Source: Bacteroidota bacterium
Lineage (GTDB): Bacteria; Bacteroidota; Bacteroidia; SXHM01
DNA: 38,082 bases
Reading direction: 5' to 3'
NCBI GenBank assembly: GCA_947478465.1
Contig: CANJWH010000028.1
Coordinates: 1 to 38,082, forward strand
The position numbers and the translations under genes were made by a program. The stretch's first letter is position 1. The number at the start of each line of letters is the position of its first letter. Under the pieces are notes generated by a model, which saw only the letters and a list, made by a program, of their open reading frames with translations, was not told the origin of the DNA and did no database searches. Below are positions 17,257-24,448 of the stretch, piece after piece.

Positions 17257-17661
17257 ATGGCAAACTTTGAACTAACCTATACAGGTGATTTACGCTGCAA
17301 AGCTGTTCACCTGAAATCAGGAATGGAAATCATAACCGATGCACCAACCGACAACATGGGCAAGGGCGAAGCATTTTCGCCTACAGATTTAACTGCTACT
17401 TCGTTGGGAGTTTGTATGCTTACCACCATTGGCATTTCGGCAGAGAAAAACAATTACCGCATTGAAGGAGCACGTGCTGAAGTAACCAAAATTATGGCAG
17501 CTACCCCCCGCAGAATTTCAGAAATAGTAGTGGATTTATATTTACCCGCCAATAGTTACACAGAAGAACAAAAAAAGATGATTGAGAATGCAGCATTGCA
17601 TTGTCCTGTAGCTAAAAGTCTGCACCCTGATCTGGTTCAAACGGTGAAATTTGTTTGGTGA
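17257..17661 (+). CDS. OsmC-family protein
   Basis: 134 residues, the family's standard length. Two conserved cysteines are present, in SLGVCMLTT and ALHCPVAKSL, the positions used in peroxide reduction by OsmC/Ohr proteins. N-terminal LRCKAVHLKSGMEIITDAP and the helix SPTDLTATSLG match the YhfA/OsmC branch. It probably reduces organic hydroperoxides, but the exact branch is uncertain. Converges on a small lipoprotein gene. Confidence 0.9.
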   Translation: MANFELTYTGDLRCKAVHLKSGMEIITDAPTDNMGKGEAFSPTDLTATSLGVCMLTTIGISAEKNNYRIEGARAEVTKIMAATPRRISEIVVDLYLPANSYTEEQKKMIENAALHCPVAKSLHPDLVQTVKFVW

Positions 17662-17674
17662 TATAAAACAAAGA

Positions 17675-17699
17675 AAGCCCTCCGCAAGGCAGAAGGCTT
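17675..17699 (-). terminator. Rho-independent terminator of the small lipoprotein gene
   Basis: On the minus strand AAGCCTTC pairs with GAGGGCTT (one G-T pair) around a 9-nt loop and is followed by TCTTTGTTTT. On the plus strand the tail is A-rich, so it serves the minus-strand gene. Confidence 0.65.
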
Positions 17700-17728
17700 A
17701 TAGAAAGCAATTAAGTGCAATGACGCGC

Positions 17729-17881
17729 TTACCCTTTCACTTCCTGTTTCTCAATGCTACCGTAAGCAGGGCAGCTTTCGTGAGTTTTGCAGGATGCGAA
17801 AATCATTGCTGAACTAACTAATACAACGAGAATGATTGCAACTTTTTTCAAGGGTGAGGTGTTTTGTGGGTGAGTAATCAT
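17729..17881 (-). CDS. Small lipoprotein with CKTHESCPAYG motif
   Basis: A short gene easily missed by length cut-offs. From ATG at 17881 it encodes 50 residues; from an in-frame TTG at 17851 it encodes 40 (KKVAIILVVLVSSAMIF core). The TTG start gives the better signal peptide: Lys-Lys, hydrophobic core, then ASC as lipobox cysteine. The mature peptide KTHESCPAYGSIEKQEVKG resembles a very common Bacteroidota mini-lipoprotein with C.THE.CPAYG, whose function is unknown. The terminator at 17675-17699 supports transcription. It converges with osmC-like and diverges from ung. Confidence 0.7.
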   Translation of the reverse strand: MITHPQNTSPLKKVAIILVVLVSSAMIFASCKTHESCPAYGSIEKQEVKG

Positions 17882-17976
17882 GTAATTATAACGGGTGCAA
17901 AAGTAAAATTATTGTATATTCATACGGATTTAATGAAACAAAGGTTATCAACATTTTTTCAAGACGCACAGATTGT

Positions 17977-18070
17977 GTATCAACGAATAGCTAATCCATT
18001 ACGAATATACGAATTGAACACGCTATCATTGCATTCGTATATTCGTATTTTTATTCGTTATTCGTTGATA
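17977..18070. repeat. Nested inverted repeat upstream of ung
   Basis: The outer arms TATCAACGAA (17977-17986) and TTCGTTGATA (18061-18070) are perfect complements. The inner arms ACGAATATACGAAT (18000-18013) and ATTCGTATATTCGT (18032-18045) are perfect 14-bp complements. The rest of the lipoprotein-ung gap (17882-17976) shows nothing I recognise. Confidence 0.85.
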
Positions 18071-18078
18071 ATATTACT

Positions 18079-18756
18079 ATGACCGCAGTAAACCCCGTCC
18101 TTGAAGATAGTTGGAAAACCGAACTGGGTGATGAATTCAACGCTGAATACTTTACCCAACTGAAAGCTTTTTTGCTTGCGGAAAAACAAACGCAACGCGT
18201 GTTTCCTCCGGGCAATAAGATATTCTCGGCATTTAATCATACTCCTTTTGACAAAGTGAAAGTGGTTATTCTGGGGCAAGACCCCTACCATGGTGAGGGG
18301 CAGGCACACGGACTTTCTTTCTCAGTACCTGAGGGTATTGGTAAACCTCCTTCATTGGTTAATATTTTTAAAGAGATACATGCTGATTTAGGTTTGCCTA
18401 TACCAACATCTGGTAATCTGGAGAAGTGGGCTGACCAAGGCGTGCTGCTTCTTAACGCAACACTTACTGTTAGAGCTAACCTTGCAGGCTCGCACCAAAA
18501 ACGCGGCTGGGAAAATTTTACCGATGCCGCCATCAAAAAGCTATCGGAGAAAAGAGAAAACCTTGTGTTTATATTATGGGGACGCTTTGCTCAAAACAAA
18601 GAGGTATTGATTGACGCAAACAAACATCTCATCCTGAAAGCAGCTCACCCCTCCCCTTTTTCGGCTTACAATGGTTTTTTCGGATGCAAACATTTTTCAA
18701 AAACGAATGAATACCTTCGCAGTAAGGGAATTGGGGAGATTGACTGGAGGTTATAA
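18079..18756 (+). CDS. ung: Uracil-DNA glycosylase, family 1
   Basis: 225 residues, the normal length. Removes uracil from DNA to start base excision repair. The water-activating loop GQDPYHGEGQAHGLSFSV, the motif LLLNATLTVR and the DNA-intercalating loop HPSPFSAYNGFFG are intact, as is the C-terminal INWRL-like IDWRL. The ATG lies nine bases after the right outer arm of a nested inverted repeat. The downstream barrel-protein gene starts 22 nt after the stop. Confidence 0.97.
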   Translation: MTAVNPVLEDSWKTELGDEFNAEYFTQLKAFLLAEKQTQRVFPPGNKIFSAFNHTPFDKVKVVILGQDPYHGEGQAHGLSFSVPEGIGKPPSLVNIFKEIHADLGLPIPTSGNLEKWADQGVLLLNATLTVRANLAGSHQKRGWENFTDAAIKKLSEKRENLVFILWGRFAQNKEVLIDANKHLILKAAHPSPFSAYNGFFGCKHFSKTNEYLRSKGIGEIDWRL

Positions 18757-18770
18757 AGCAAATAATGAGC

Positions 18771-18787
18771 AATTGACAATGGATAAT
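18771..18787 (-). repeat. Dispersed repeat copy at the Omp85-like gene start
   Basis: AATTGACAATGGATAAT is the exact reverse complement of the 17-mer at 6204-6220. The chosen ATG (18779) lies inside it. A shortened further copy (GGACAATGG) follows. Confidence 0.75.
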
Positions 18788-20572
18788 GGACAATGGAAGC
18801 CAAACCACTTTACGCCTTTGCGCCTTTGCGTGCTGATTGCTGGTCTGTTTTTCATTTTCCCCTCTTCCTTATTTTCTCAATACCGCTTCTTTGAACTGGA
18901 ACTGGTGCGCAACGACAGTATTCTTCCGCAGAAGAAATTTAAGAAGATTACAGGCTTTAAAAACGAGTTTGTAAACGACAGCGCTCAGAAACGGGAACTG
19001 CAAAACATCATTCTTCGCCTGAATGATAATGGCTACCTGAGCGCAAAGGTGGACAGTTCGCGCAAGGTTGATTCGCTGCATTTAAAGGCTTGGATAACTT
19101 CGGGCGAGGTGTTTCGCTGGGCTACGATTAAAGCCGGAAACGTAACGGAAGATATCCTGAGCCGCTCTAACTTCCGCGAAAAGGTATTTTTTGGAGAGCC
19201 TATCTATTTCCGCAGTGTTACCCGTTTACAAAAGCGCATTGTGGCCTGGTGCGAGAACAACGGCTATCCCTTTGCTTCGGTTAAGTTAGACAGTTTGAGG
19301 ATAACGGATGGCAAGCTTCAGGCTTCGCTGAACCTGAAAAAGAACGGGCTGTTTTTAATTGACAGTGTGGTGATTAAAGGCAACGCTAAGGTTAAACCCG
19401 TTTACCTCTACAACTATTATGGCATAAAACCGGGCGATTTGTATGACGAGAGCCAGGTGCGTAAAATCAGTATCCGTAGCAAGGAACTTGCTTTTGTGCG
19501 CGAAACCCAAAGCCCCCAGGCGGTGTTTAGCAAAGACAAGGCAAAACTGTTTATATATCTGGATAAAAAAGGCGCCAGCCAGTTTGACGGTATCATTGGC
19601 ATTATGCCCAACAATGCCCAAACAGGTAAGGTTTTGCTTACGGGCGATTTGAAACTAAATCTGCTCAACTCCTTCGGCAGGGGCGAAACGGTTTCTATTA
19701 ACTGGCGAAAACTTCAGTCCCAGACACAGGATTTGCGTACACAGATTGTGTATCCTTTTCTGTTCAATACGCCCTTTGGAGTTGACCTTAAATTTGACCT
19801 TTACAAGCGCGACACTACCTTCATTAATATCAACATGTCGGGGGGCTTGCAGTATCTTTTCAGTGGCGGAAACTACCTTAAAGTGTTTATTGATAGCCGC
19901 ACTTCTAACTTACTGAGCACTTACGGGTTGGAGAATATAACTACCCTGCCCCAGTATGCCGATGTAAAGACCTTGCTTTACGGTATTGGCGGCAAGTTTG
20001 AGAAGCTGGATTATCGTTTTAATCCCCGCAAGGGTGTGCGCCTTAATGGCAACATTAGGGCGGGTAACAAAACCATCAGGCAAAATGCTAAAATTAACCC
20101 CGAGGCTTACACCAATATTAAGCTTAAAACATTACAGGTTAATGCCGACATTATTGCCGAATACTACATACCCATTGGCAACCGCAGCACGGTAAAAACC
20201 GGTTTGCAGGCTGCCATGCTGCTGAACCAAAACCTTTTTCAAAATGAGCTGCCCCGCATTGGCGGACTTAAAACCCTGCGCGGCTTTGACGAGGAAAGCA
20301 TTTTTGCCTCGCTCTACAGCATTGCCACGGTTGAATACCGTTTTCTGCTGGAACAAAACTCCTACCTCTTCACCTTTTTTGACGGGGCTTATTACGAGAA
20401 TACCAGTCGCGGCAAGCGCATCTTCGACCGCCCCTTTGGTTTTGGCGCGGGTATTACGTTTGAAACCAAAATCGGCATCTTCTCACTTACCTATGCGCTG
20501 GGCAAGCAGTTTAATAATCCTATTGAGTTTCGTTCGGGCAAGATACACTTTGGTATAGTGAGCAGGTTTTAA
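18779..20572 (+). CDS. Omp85/BamA-TamA-like outer-membrane barrel protein
   Basis: 597 residues from the ATG at 18779. The frame also extends 108 nt upstream into ung, but those residues are not secretory. A signal peptide (about 15-34, LRLCVLIAGLFFIFPSSLFS) is followed by periplasmic domain(s). A clear POTRA (about 192-264: LIDSVVIKGNAKVKPVYLYN to AKLFIYLDKK) leads into a 16-strand-type barrel with the LRGFDEE motif (Omp85 loop-6 RGF) and a terminal Phe (HFGIVSRF). It is shorter than BamA, so it is more likely a TamA-like or accessory Omp85 assembling or exporting proteins or lipids. The first 17 codons come from two dispersed DNA repeats. Confidence 0.82.
   Translation: MDNGQWKPNHFTPLRLCVLIAGLFFIFPSSLFSQYRFFELELVRNDSILPQKKFKKITGFKNEFVNDSAQKRELQNIILRLNDNGYLSAKVDSSRKVDSLHLKAWITSGEVFRWATIKAGNVTEDILSRSNFREKVFFGEPIYFRSVTRLQKRIVAWCENNGYPFASVKLDSLRITDGKLQASLNLKKNGLFLIDSVVIKGNAKVKPVYLYNYYGIKPGDLYDESQVRKISIRSKELAFVRETQSPQAVFSKDKAKLFIYLDKKGASQFDGIIGIMPNNAQTGKVLLTGDLKLNLLNSFGRGETVSINWRKLQSQTQDLRTQIVYPFLFNTPFGVDLKFDLYKRDTTFININMSGGLQYLFSGGNYLKVFIDSRTSNLLSTYGLENITTLPQYADVKTLLYGIGGKFEKLDYRFNPRKGVRLNGNIRAGNKTIRQNAKINPEAYTNIKLKTLQVNADIIAEYYIPIGNRSTVKTGLQAAMLLNQNLFQNELPRIGGLKTLRGFDEESIFASLYSIATVEYRFLLEQNSYLFTFFDGAYYENTSRGKRIFDRPFGFGAGITFETKIGIFSLTYALGKQFNNPIEFRSGKIHFGIVSRF
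18811..18831 (+). repeat. CGCCTTTG tandem dispersed repeat in signal-peptide codons
   Basis: TACGCCTTTGCGCCTTTGCGT carries the CTTTGCG/CGCAAAG core also seen at 37205-37299. It encodes part of the N-region of the Omp85-like signal peptide. Confidence 0.5.
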
Positions 20573-20631
20573 AATAACCAAAACTACCTATTCTGCGTTT
20601 ACCCTACCTTTACCATCCCAAAACAAGCCCT

Positions 20632-21348
20632 ATGACCGACAAAGAAAAAGAAGAACTCATACGCAAAGCATTTGATAAACGCGACTGGAGCGAACTGAAA
20701 AGCAACGACAGTTGGATGATATTTAAAGTAATGGCCGAATTTGTTGATGGCTTTGAAAAACTGGCACGTATAGGTCCGTGTGTATCTATATTTGGGTCGG
20801 CACGCACGCATGTAAACAAAACACATTATAAACTGGCCGAAGAAACAGCCTTTCTGCTTACCCAATCGGGTTTTGGTATAATTACCGGAGGCGGCCCCGG
20901 AATTATGGAAGCTGCCAACAAAGGAGCCAACCGAGGTGGGGGACACTCAGTAGGCCTGAACATAGAACTACCATTTGAGCAAAGAGCCAATAAATACATA
21001 GACAACGATAAACTCATTTTCTTCGACTACTTTTTTGTGCGCAAAGTAATGTTCATGAAATATGCACAGGGCTTTATAGTACTGCCCGGAGGTTTTGGAA
21101 CACTGGATGAGTTGTTTGAAGCCCTTACGCTTGTTCAGACCCAAAAAGTAGCCCGTTTTCCGGTGGTACTGGTAGGTAAAAAATTCTGGGGAGGATTGCT
21201 TAAATGGATAGAAGAAGAAATGCTGGAAGAAGAAAAAAATATAAAGCCGGAAGACCTTAACCTCTTCCGTTTAGTTGATACCCCCGAAGAAGCCGTGGAG
21301 CATATCAATAACTTCTATGCGAAACACAGGCTGAAACCAAATTTCTAA
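20632..21348 (+). CDS. LOG-family (TIGR00730) nucleotide phosphoribohydrolase-like protein
   Basis: 238 residues. The Rossmann-like lysine-decarboxylase-like fold has both signature motifs: TGGGPGIMEAANKGA and PGGFGTLDE. Homologues cleave nucleoside 5'-monophosphates (cytokinin or AMP type) to free base plus ribose 5-phosphate. Despite older 'lysine decarboxylase' labels there is no PLP site. The N-terminal 45 residues are charged and helical (KEKEELIRKAFDKRDW). It follows the Omp85 gene by 59 bp and ends just before a dispersed inverted repeat. Confidence 0.9.
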   Translation: MTDKEKEELIRKAFDKRDWSELKSNDSWMIFKVMAEFVDGFEKLARIGPCVSIFGSARTHVNKTHYKLAEETAFLLTQSGFGIITGGGPGIMEAANKGANRGGGHSVGLNIELPFEQRANKYIDNDKLIFFDYFFVRKVMFMKYAQGFIVLPGGFGTLDELFEALTLVQTQKVARFPVVLVGKKFWGGLLKWIEEEMLEEEKNIKPEDLNLFRLVDTPEEAVEHINNFYAKHRLKPNF

Positions 21349-21352
21349 GAAA

Positions 21353-21407
21353 AGCCACCTAGCCAAGTAGTAAAATAGCCACTTAGGAACTATTTGGCTA
21401 CGTGGCT
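21353..21407. repeat. Inverted repeat of the TAGCCAAATAG family
   Basis: The 18-nt arm at 21353-21370 pairs with 21390-21407 at 16 of 18 positions. CTATTTGGCTA at 21390-21400 is identical to the arm at 6635-6644 extended by its neighbours. The repeat-like text runs on to the start of the next gene. Confidence 0.8.
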
Positions 21408-21430
21408 AATTGGCTATTTGCCTAAAAACA

Positions 21431-22984
21431 ATGAAACGAATTGACCTTGTAGTCCCCCCCGATACCGCCTCCTCTGATGAAGCCTTGGCAAAAGCCATTG
21501 CCGAAAAGTCTGGCGTTTCCGAAAGGGAGATTGGCTATTTCCGCCTTATTCGCAGGTCGTTTGATGCCCGCTCACGTCAGGTAAAAGTAAACCTGAGCTT
21601 TGAAGTATTTGCCAAAGGCGAAAAAGTAGTAGAAGATGATTTTATACAACGAAAGGTTTATCCAAATGTAAGCAATAGTAAACCTGTAATAATTGTAGGC
21701 GCAGGACCTGCCGGACTATTTGCTGCTCTTAAACTGATTGAAAAAGGTTTAAAACCAATCATTATAGAGCGCGGCAAGAACGTGCGCGACCGCAGAAGAG
21801 ATTTAGCAGCCATCCACAAAGACCACATCGTAAACCCCGACAGCAACTACTGCTTTGGCGAGGGCGGTGCAGGTACTTATTCTGATGGCAAACTTTACAC
21901 CCGCAGCAACAAGCGTGGCGATATCCGCAGCATACTGTCCGTATTTGTGCAGCATGGTGCCAGCGAAGAAATACTGATTGATGCGCATCCTCACATCGGC
22001 ACCAACAAACTACCAAAGATTATTGCCTCGATGCGTCAAACCATTTTAGATGCAGGCGGTGAAATTTATTTTGAAAAACGAGTAACCGATATTCTGATAA
22101 AAGGCAACGCCATAAAAGGTGTTGCCCTGCAAAATGGAGATAAAATAGAAGCCGATGCGCTCATCCTCGCTACCGGCCACTCTGCCCGCGATATTTATGA
22201 ACTGCTGCACAGCAAAGGAATTTTGTTGGAATCTAAGCCCTTTGCCATGGGAGTTCGCGTTGAGCATCCTCAACAACTGATTGATAAAATACAATACCAT
22301 TGCGATTTGCGGCACCCGTATTTACCTGCTGCACCATATAGTGTAGTACAACAGGTGCAGGGGCGAGGTGTATATTCATTCTGCATGTGTCCGGGCGGAA
22401 TTATTGCGCCTTGCGCTACAGCACCGGGTGAGGTTGTTACCAACGGATGGTCACCATCCAAGCGCAATAACCCCTTTGCCAACTCAGGTATTGTGGTTTC
22501 AGTAGAACCTGAAGATTACAAAGCATTTGAAAAATATGGTCCGCTTGCAGGAATGAAATACCAGCAGGCATTAGAGCAAGCCGTATGCGCCTCTGCAGGC
22601 AATACCCAAACCGCCCCCGCCCAGCGTCTGGTTGATTTTACAAAAAACATACTCTCCCCTGCCCTTCCCGAAACATCGTATCAGCCCGGAGTAAAATCAG
22701 TAATGATAAAAGATGTGTTGCCTGCGGTAATCTCAGACCGCCTGCGCGAAGGCTTTATTGAATTCGGTAAAAAGATGCGTGGATATTTAACTAATGAAGC
22801 GGTAATAGTTGCTATTGAATCAAGAACATCATCACCTGTGCGCATTCCAAGAGATAATCAGACTTTACAACACCCGCAAATAAAAGGCTTATACCCTTGT
22901 GGCGAAGGTGGCGGTTATGCCGGAGGAATTGTTTCTGCTGCTATGGATGGCGAACGCTGCGCTGAAAGTTGTTCGTCATGCTGA
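21431..22984 (+). CDS. Uncharacterised FAD-dependent dehydrogenase (COG2509)
   Basis: 517 residues from the ATG before KRIDLVVPPD. The frame opens 21 nt earlier, but that part is repeat DNA. An N-terminal domain of about 75 residues (IGYFRLIRRSFDARSRQVKV) precedes the FAD Rossmann fold: GAGPAGLFAALKLIEKG, then GEGGAGTYSDGKLYTR, ALILATGHSARDIYEL, and a C-terminal GEGGGYAGGIVSAAMDG. This is the COG2509 layout of widespread flavoproteins whose substrate is unknown. The last residues SSC and the stop are written by the start of a dispersed repeat (22974 onward), so the native C-terminus may have been altered. Confidence 0.88.
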   Translation: MKRIDLVVPPDTASSDEALAKAIAEKSGVSEREIGYFRLIRRSFDARSRQVKVNLSFEVFAKGEKVVEDDFIQRKVYPNVSNSKPVIIVGAGPAGLFAALKLIEKGLKPIIIERGKNVRDRRRDLAAIHKDHIVNPDSNYCFGEGGAGTYSDGKLYTRSNKRGDIRSILSVFVQHGASEEILIDAHPHIGTNKLPKIIASMRQTILDAGGEIYFEKRVTDILIKGNAIKGVALQNGDKIEADALILATGHSARDIYELLHSKGILLESKPFAMGVRVEHPQQLIDKIQYHCDLRHPYLPAAPYSVVQQVQGRGVYSFCMCPGGIIAPCATAPGEVVTNGWSPSKRNNPFANSGIVVSVEPEDYKAFEKYGPLAGMKYQQALEQAVCASAGNTQTAPAQRLVDFTKNILSPALPETSYQPGVKSVMIKDVLPAVISDRLREGFIEFGKKMRGYLTNEAVIVAIESRTSSPVRIPRDNQTLQHPQIKGLYPCGEGGGYAGGIVSAAMDGERCAESCSSC

Positions 22985-23063
22985 ACCTGTAGCTGCCGTC
23001 ATGCTGAAATTGTTTCAGCATCTCTAAACTAAATCAAGACACTGAAACAAGTTCAGTGTGACG
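22974..23063. repeat. CGTCATGCTGAA dispersed inverted repeat
   Basis: CGTCATGCTGAA occurs at 22974-22985 and 22997-23008. The second copy starts a 22-nt arm (22997-23018) that pairs at 19 of 22 positions with 23042-23063. It separates convergent genes and overlaps the COG2509 stop codon. Confidence 0.85.
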
Positions 23064-23067
23064 AAAA

Positions 23068-24306
23068 CTAAATTGCTCCTGCTTCCATCTTTACCAGATT
23101 AGCAAGATTGCCAATAACACGGTTATGCTTTTTTACAAAAGGATTATCCAGATCCCAAACGTAACCTGCAAGCACCGAGCAAATCTGCTTTTTAATATTC
23201 AAATCCACCTTAGGCGAAAAGAAAATATCCTGCAAAGTACCGTCATACCAACCTGCTACATAAGAACGGAAGGTATCAACACCCTGTTTCATGTGTTGAG
23301 TAAAATCTCTCTCCCAATCTACTTTTTCACCTTTAATCTGGCGACAGGCAAGCTTTGCAGCCACTGCCCCTGATTCGGTGGCAAATGTTACACCTGATGA
23401 AAATACAGGATCAAGAAACTCGCTGCTGTTTCCGGTAAGGGCATAGCCATCACCATAAAACTGTTTTACCGAAATACTCCAACCTTCAATGGTGCGTGGC
23501 TCAAAAACAAGTTCAATATCTTTAAATCGTTCGCGCAGATGTTCGCAATCCTCAATCATATCTCGGTACTGGACTTCATTGCTTCCTTTAAAATTTTCAA
23601 AAAACCAATTATTACCCACAAATCCCAAAGAAGTTATTCCGTCAGAAAAAGGAATAACCCATATCCACACATCGGTGTGGTGAGCAATAATAGTAATACG
23701 GTTTCCATCAATATTATTTGGACGTCTTACATCTTTTACATGCGCGAATAAAGTTTTACGGGCAGGGAAATTTGACGGCTTATTCAAATCAAACAAATTA
23801 GGCAACACACGCCCGTAACCGCTTGAATCAATAATGAATTTTGCTTCTATCTGTCTCTTATTTCCATTAACATCTTCAACAGTAGTAAGCGAATCGGTTC
23901 CGTTCATCTGCACATCAACAACTCCGGTTTCATAATATACAGGAACGCCTTTACGTTCTGTCTCATCAGCCAGTGCTTTGTCAAATTTTGCGCGAGGAAC
24001 CTGCCATGTCCATTTCCAGCCATCAGTAAATTGCTCAGCGAAATTAAAATCACACATTTTATCACCTTTCAAAAACTTGGCGCCAAATTTCTCCTGAAAA
24101 CCCTGAGCTTTTACAGCGTCCAGCAAGCCGGCATCTTCAAGGTGAACCATGCACCTGGGCAATAAACTTTCACCAATAACAAAGCGTGGAAATTTTTGCT
24201 TTTCAACTATAATAGCATTCAACCCATACTTCTTTACAAGTGAAGCAGCAACAGTTCCTGAAGGGCCTGCACCAATCACTAACACATCCGTCTTTTCTAT
24301 TTGCAT
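23068..24306 (-). CDS. Flavin-dependent halogenase-like protein of the pigment locus
   Basis: 412 residues. Three motifs mark flavin-dependent halogenases: GAGPSG (12-17), WIWVIP (214-219, the WxWxIP motif) and FLDPVFSSG (297-305, the FxxPxxSxG motif). GESLLP (45-50) and a lysine-containing EKFGAKFLK (72-80) suit a phenolic-substrate halogenase, with one lysine the likely chloramine carrier. Related flavoproteins without halogenase activity exist, but the two WxWxIP/FxxPxxSxG matches argue against plain geranylgeranyl-reductase types. It diverges from the ammonia-lyase operon. Flexirubins are often ring-chlorinated, so chlorination of the aryl ring is the natural inference. FADH2 would come from an unlinked reductase. 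Confidence 0.8.
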   Translation of the reverse strand: MQIEKTDVLVIGAGPSGTVAASLVKKYGLNAIIVEKQKFPRFVIGESLLPRCMVHLEDAGLLDAVKAQGFQEKFGAKFLKGDKMCDFNFAEQFTDGWKWTWQVPRAKFDKALADETERKGVPVYYETGVVDVQMNGTDSLTTVEDVNGNKRQIEAKFIIDSSGYGRVLPNLFDLNKPSNFPARKTLFAHVKDVRRPNNIDGNRITIIAHHTDVWIWVIPFSDGITSLGFVGNNWFFENFKGSNEVQYRDMIEDCEHLRERFKDIELVFEPRTIEGWSISVKQFYGDGYALTGNSSEFLDPVFSSGVTFATESGAVAAKLACRQIKGEKVDWERDFTQHMKQGVDTFRSYVAGWYDGTLQDIFFSPKVDLNIKKQICSVLAGYVWDLDNPFVKKHNRVIGNLANLVKMEAGAI

Positions 24307-24322
24307 TAAAATAAATTTTCTG

Positions 24323-24330
24323 CAAAATTA
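24323..24330 (-). promoter_or_regulatory. Probable -7 element TAATTTTG for the halogenase gene
   Basis: On the minus strand TAATTTTG is an exact TAnnTTTG match 16 nt before the ATG. No -33 TTG at the right distance. Confidence 0.4.
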
Positions 24331-24418
24331 AATTTTAACAACTATAATTACCCGAATTGATAAAAATCATTTTACCTGTAATAATAGAATCGCTTTACAA
24401 ACAAAAGAAACAAATCAC

Positions 24419-24426
24419 TAAACTTG
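24419..24426 (+). promoter_or_regulatory. Possible -7 element TAAACTTG for the pigment operon
   Basis: One mismatch to TAnnTTTG, 22 nt before the TAL start. The rest of the 142-bp divergent gap is A/T-rich without another clear site. Confidence 0.3.
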
Positions 24427-24448
24427 CATCCTTTTTCTAAAAAACAGG

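Noticed and set aside
18671-18778. Upstream extension of the Omp85-like gene into ung
   Set aside because: It would overlap ung by 86 nt, and the added residues form no secretion signal, whereas the ATG at 18779 places a signal peptide near the N-terminus.
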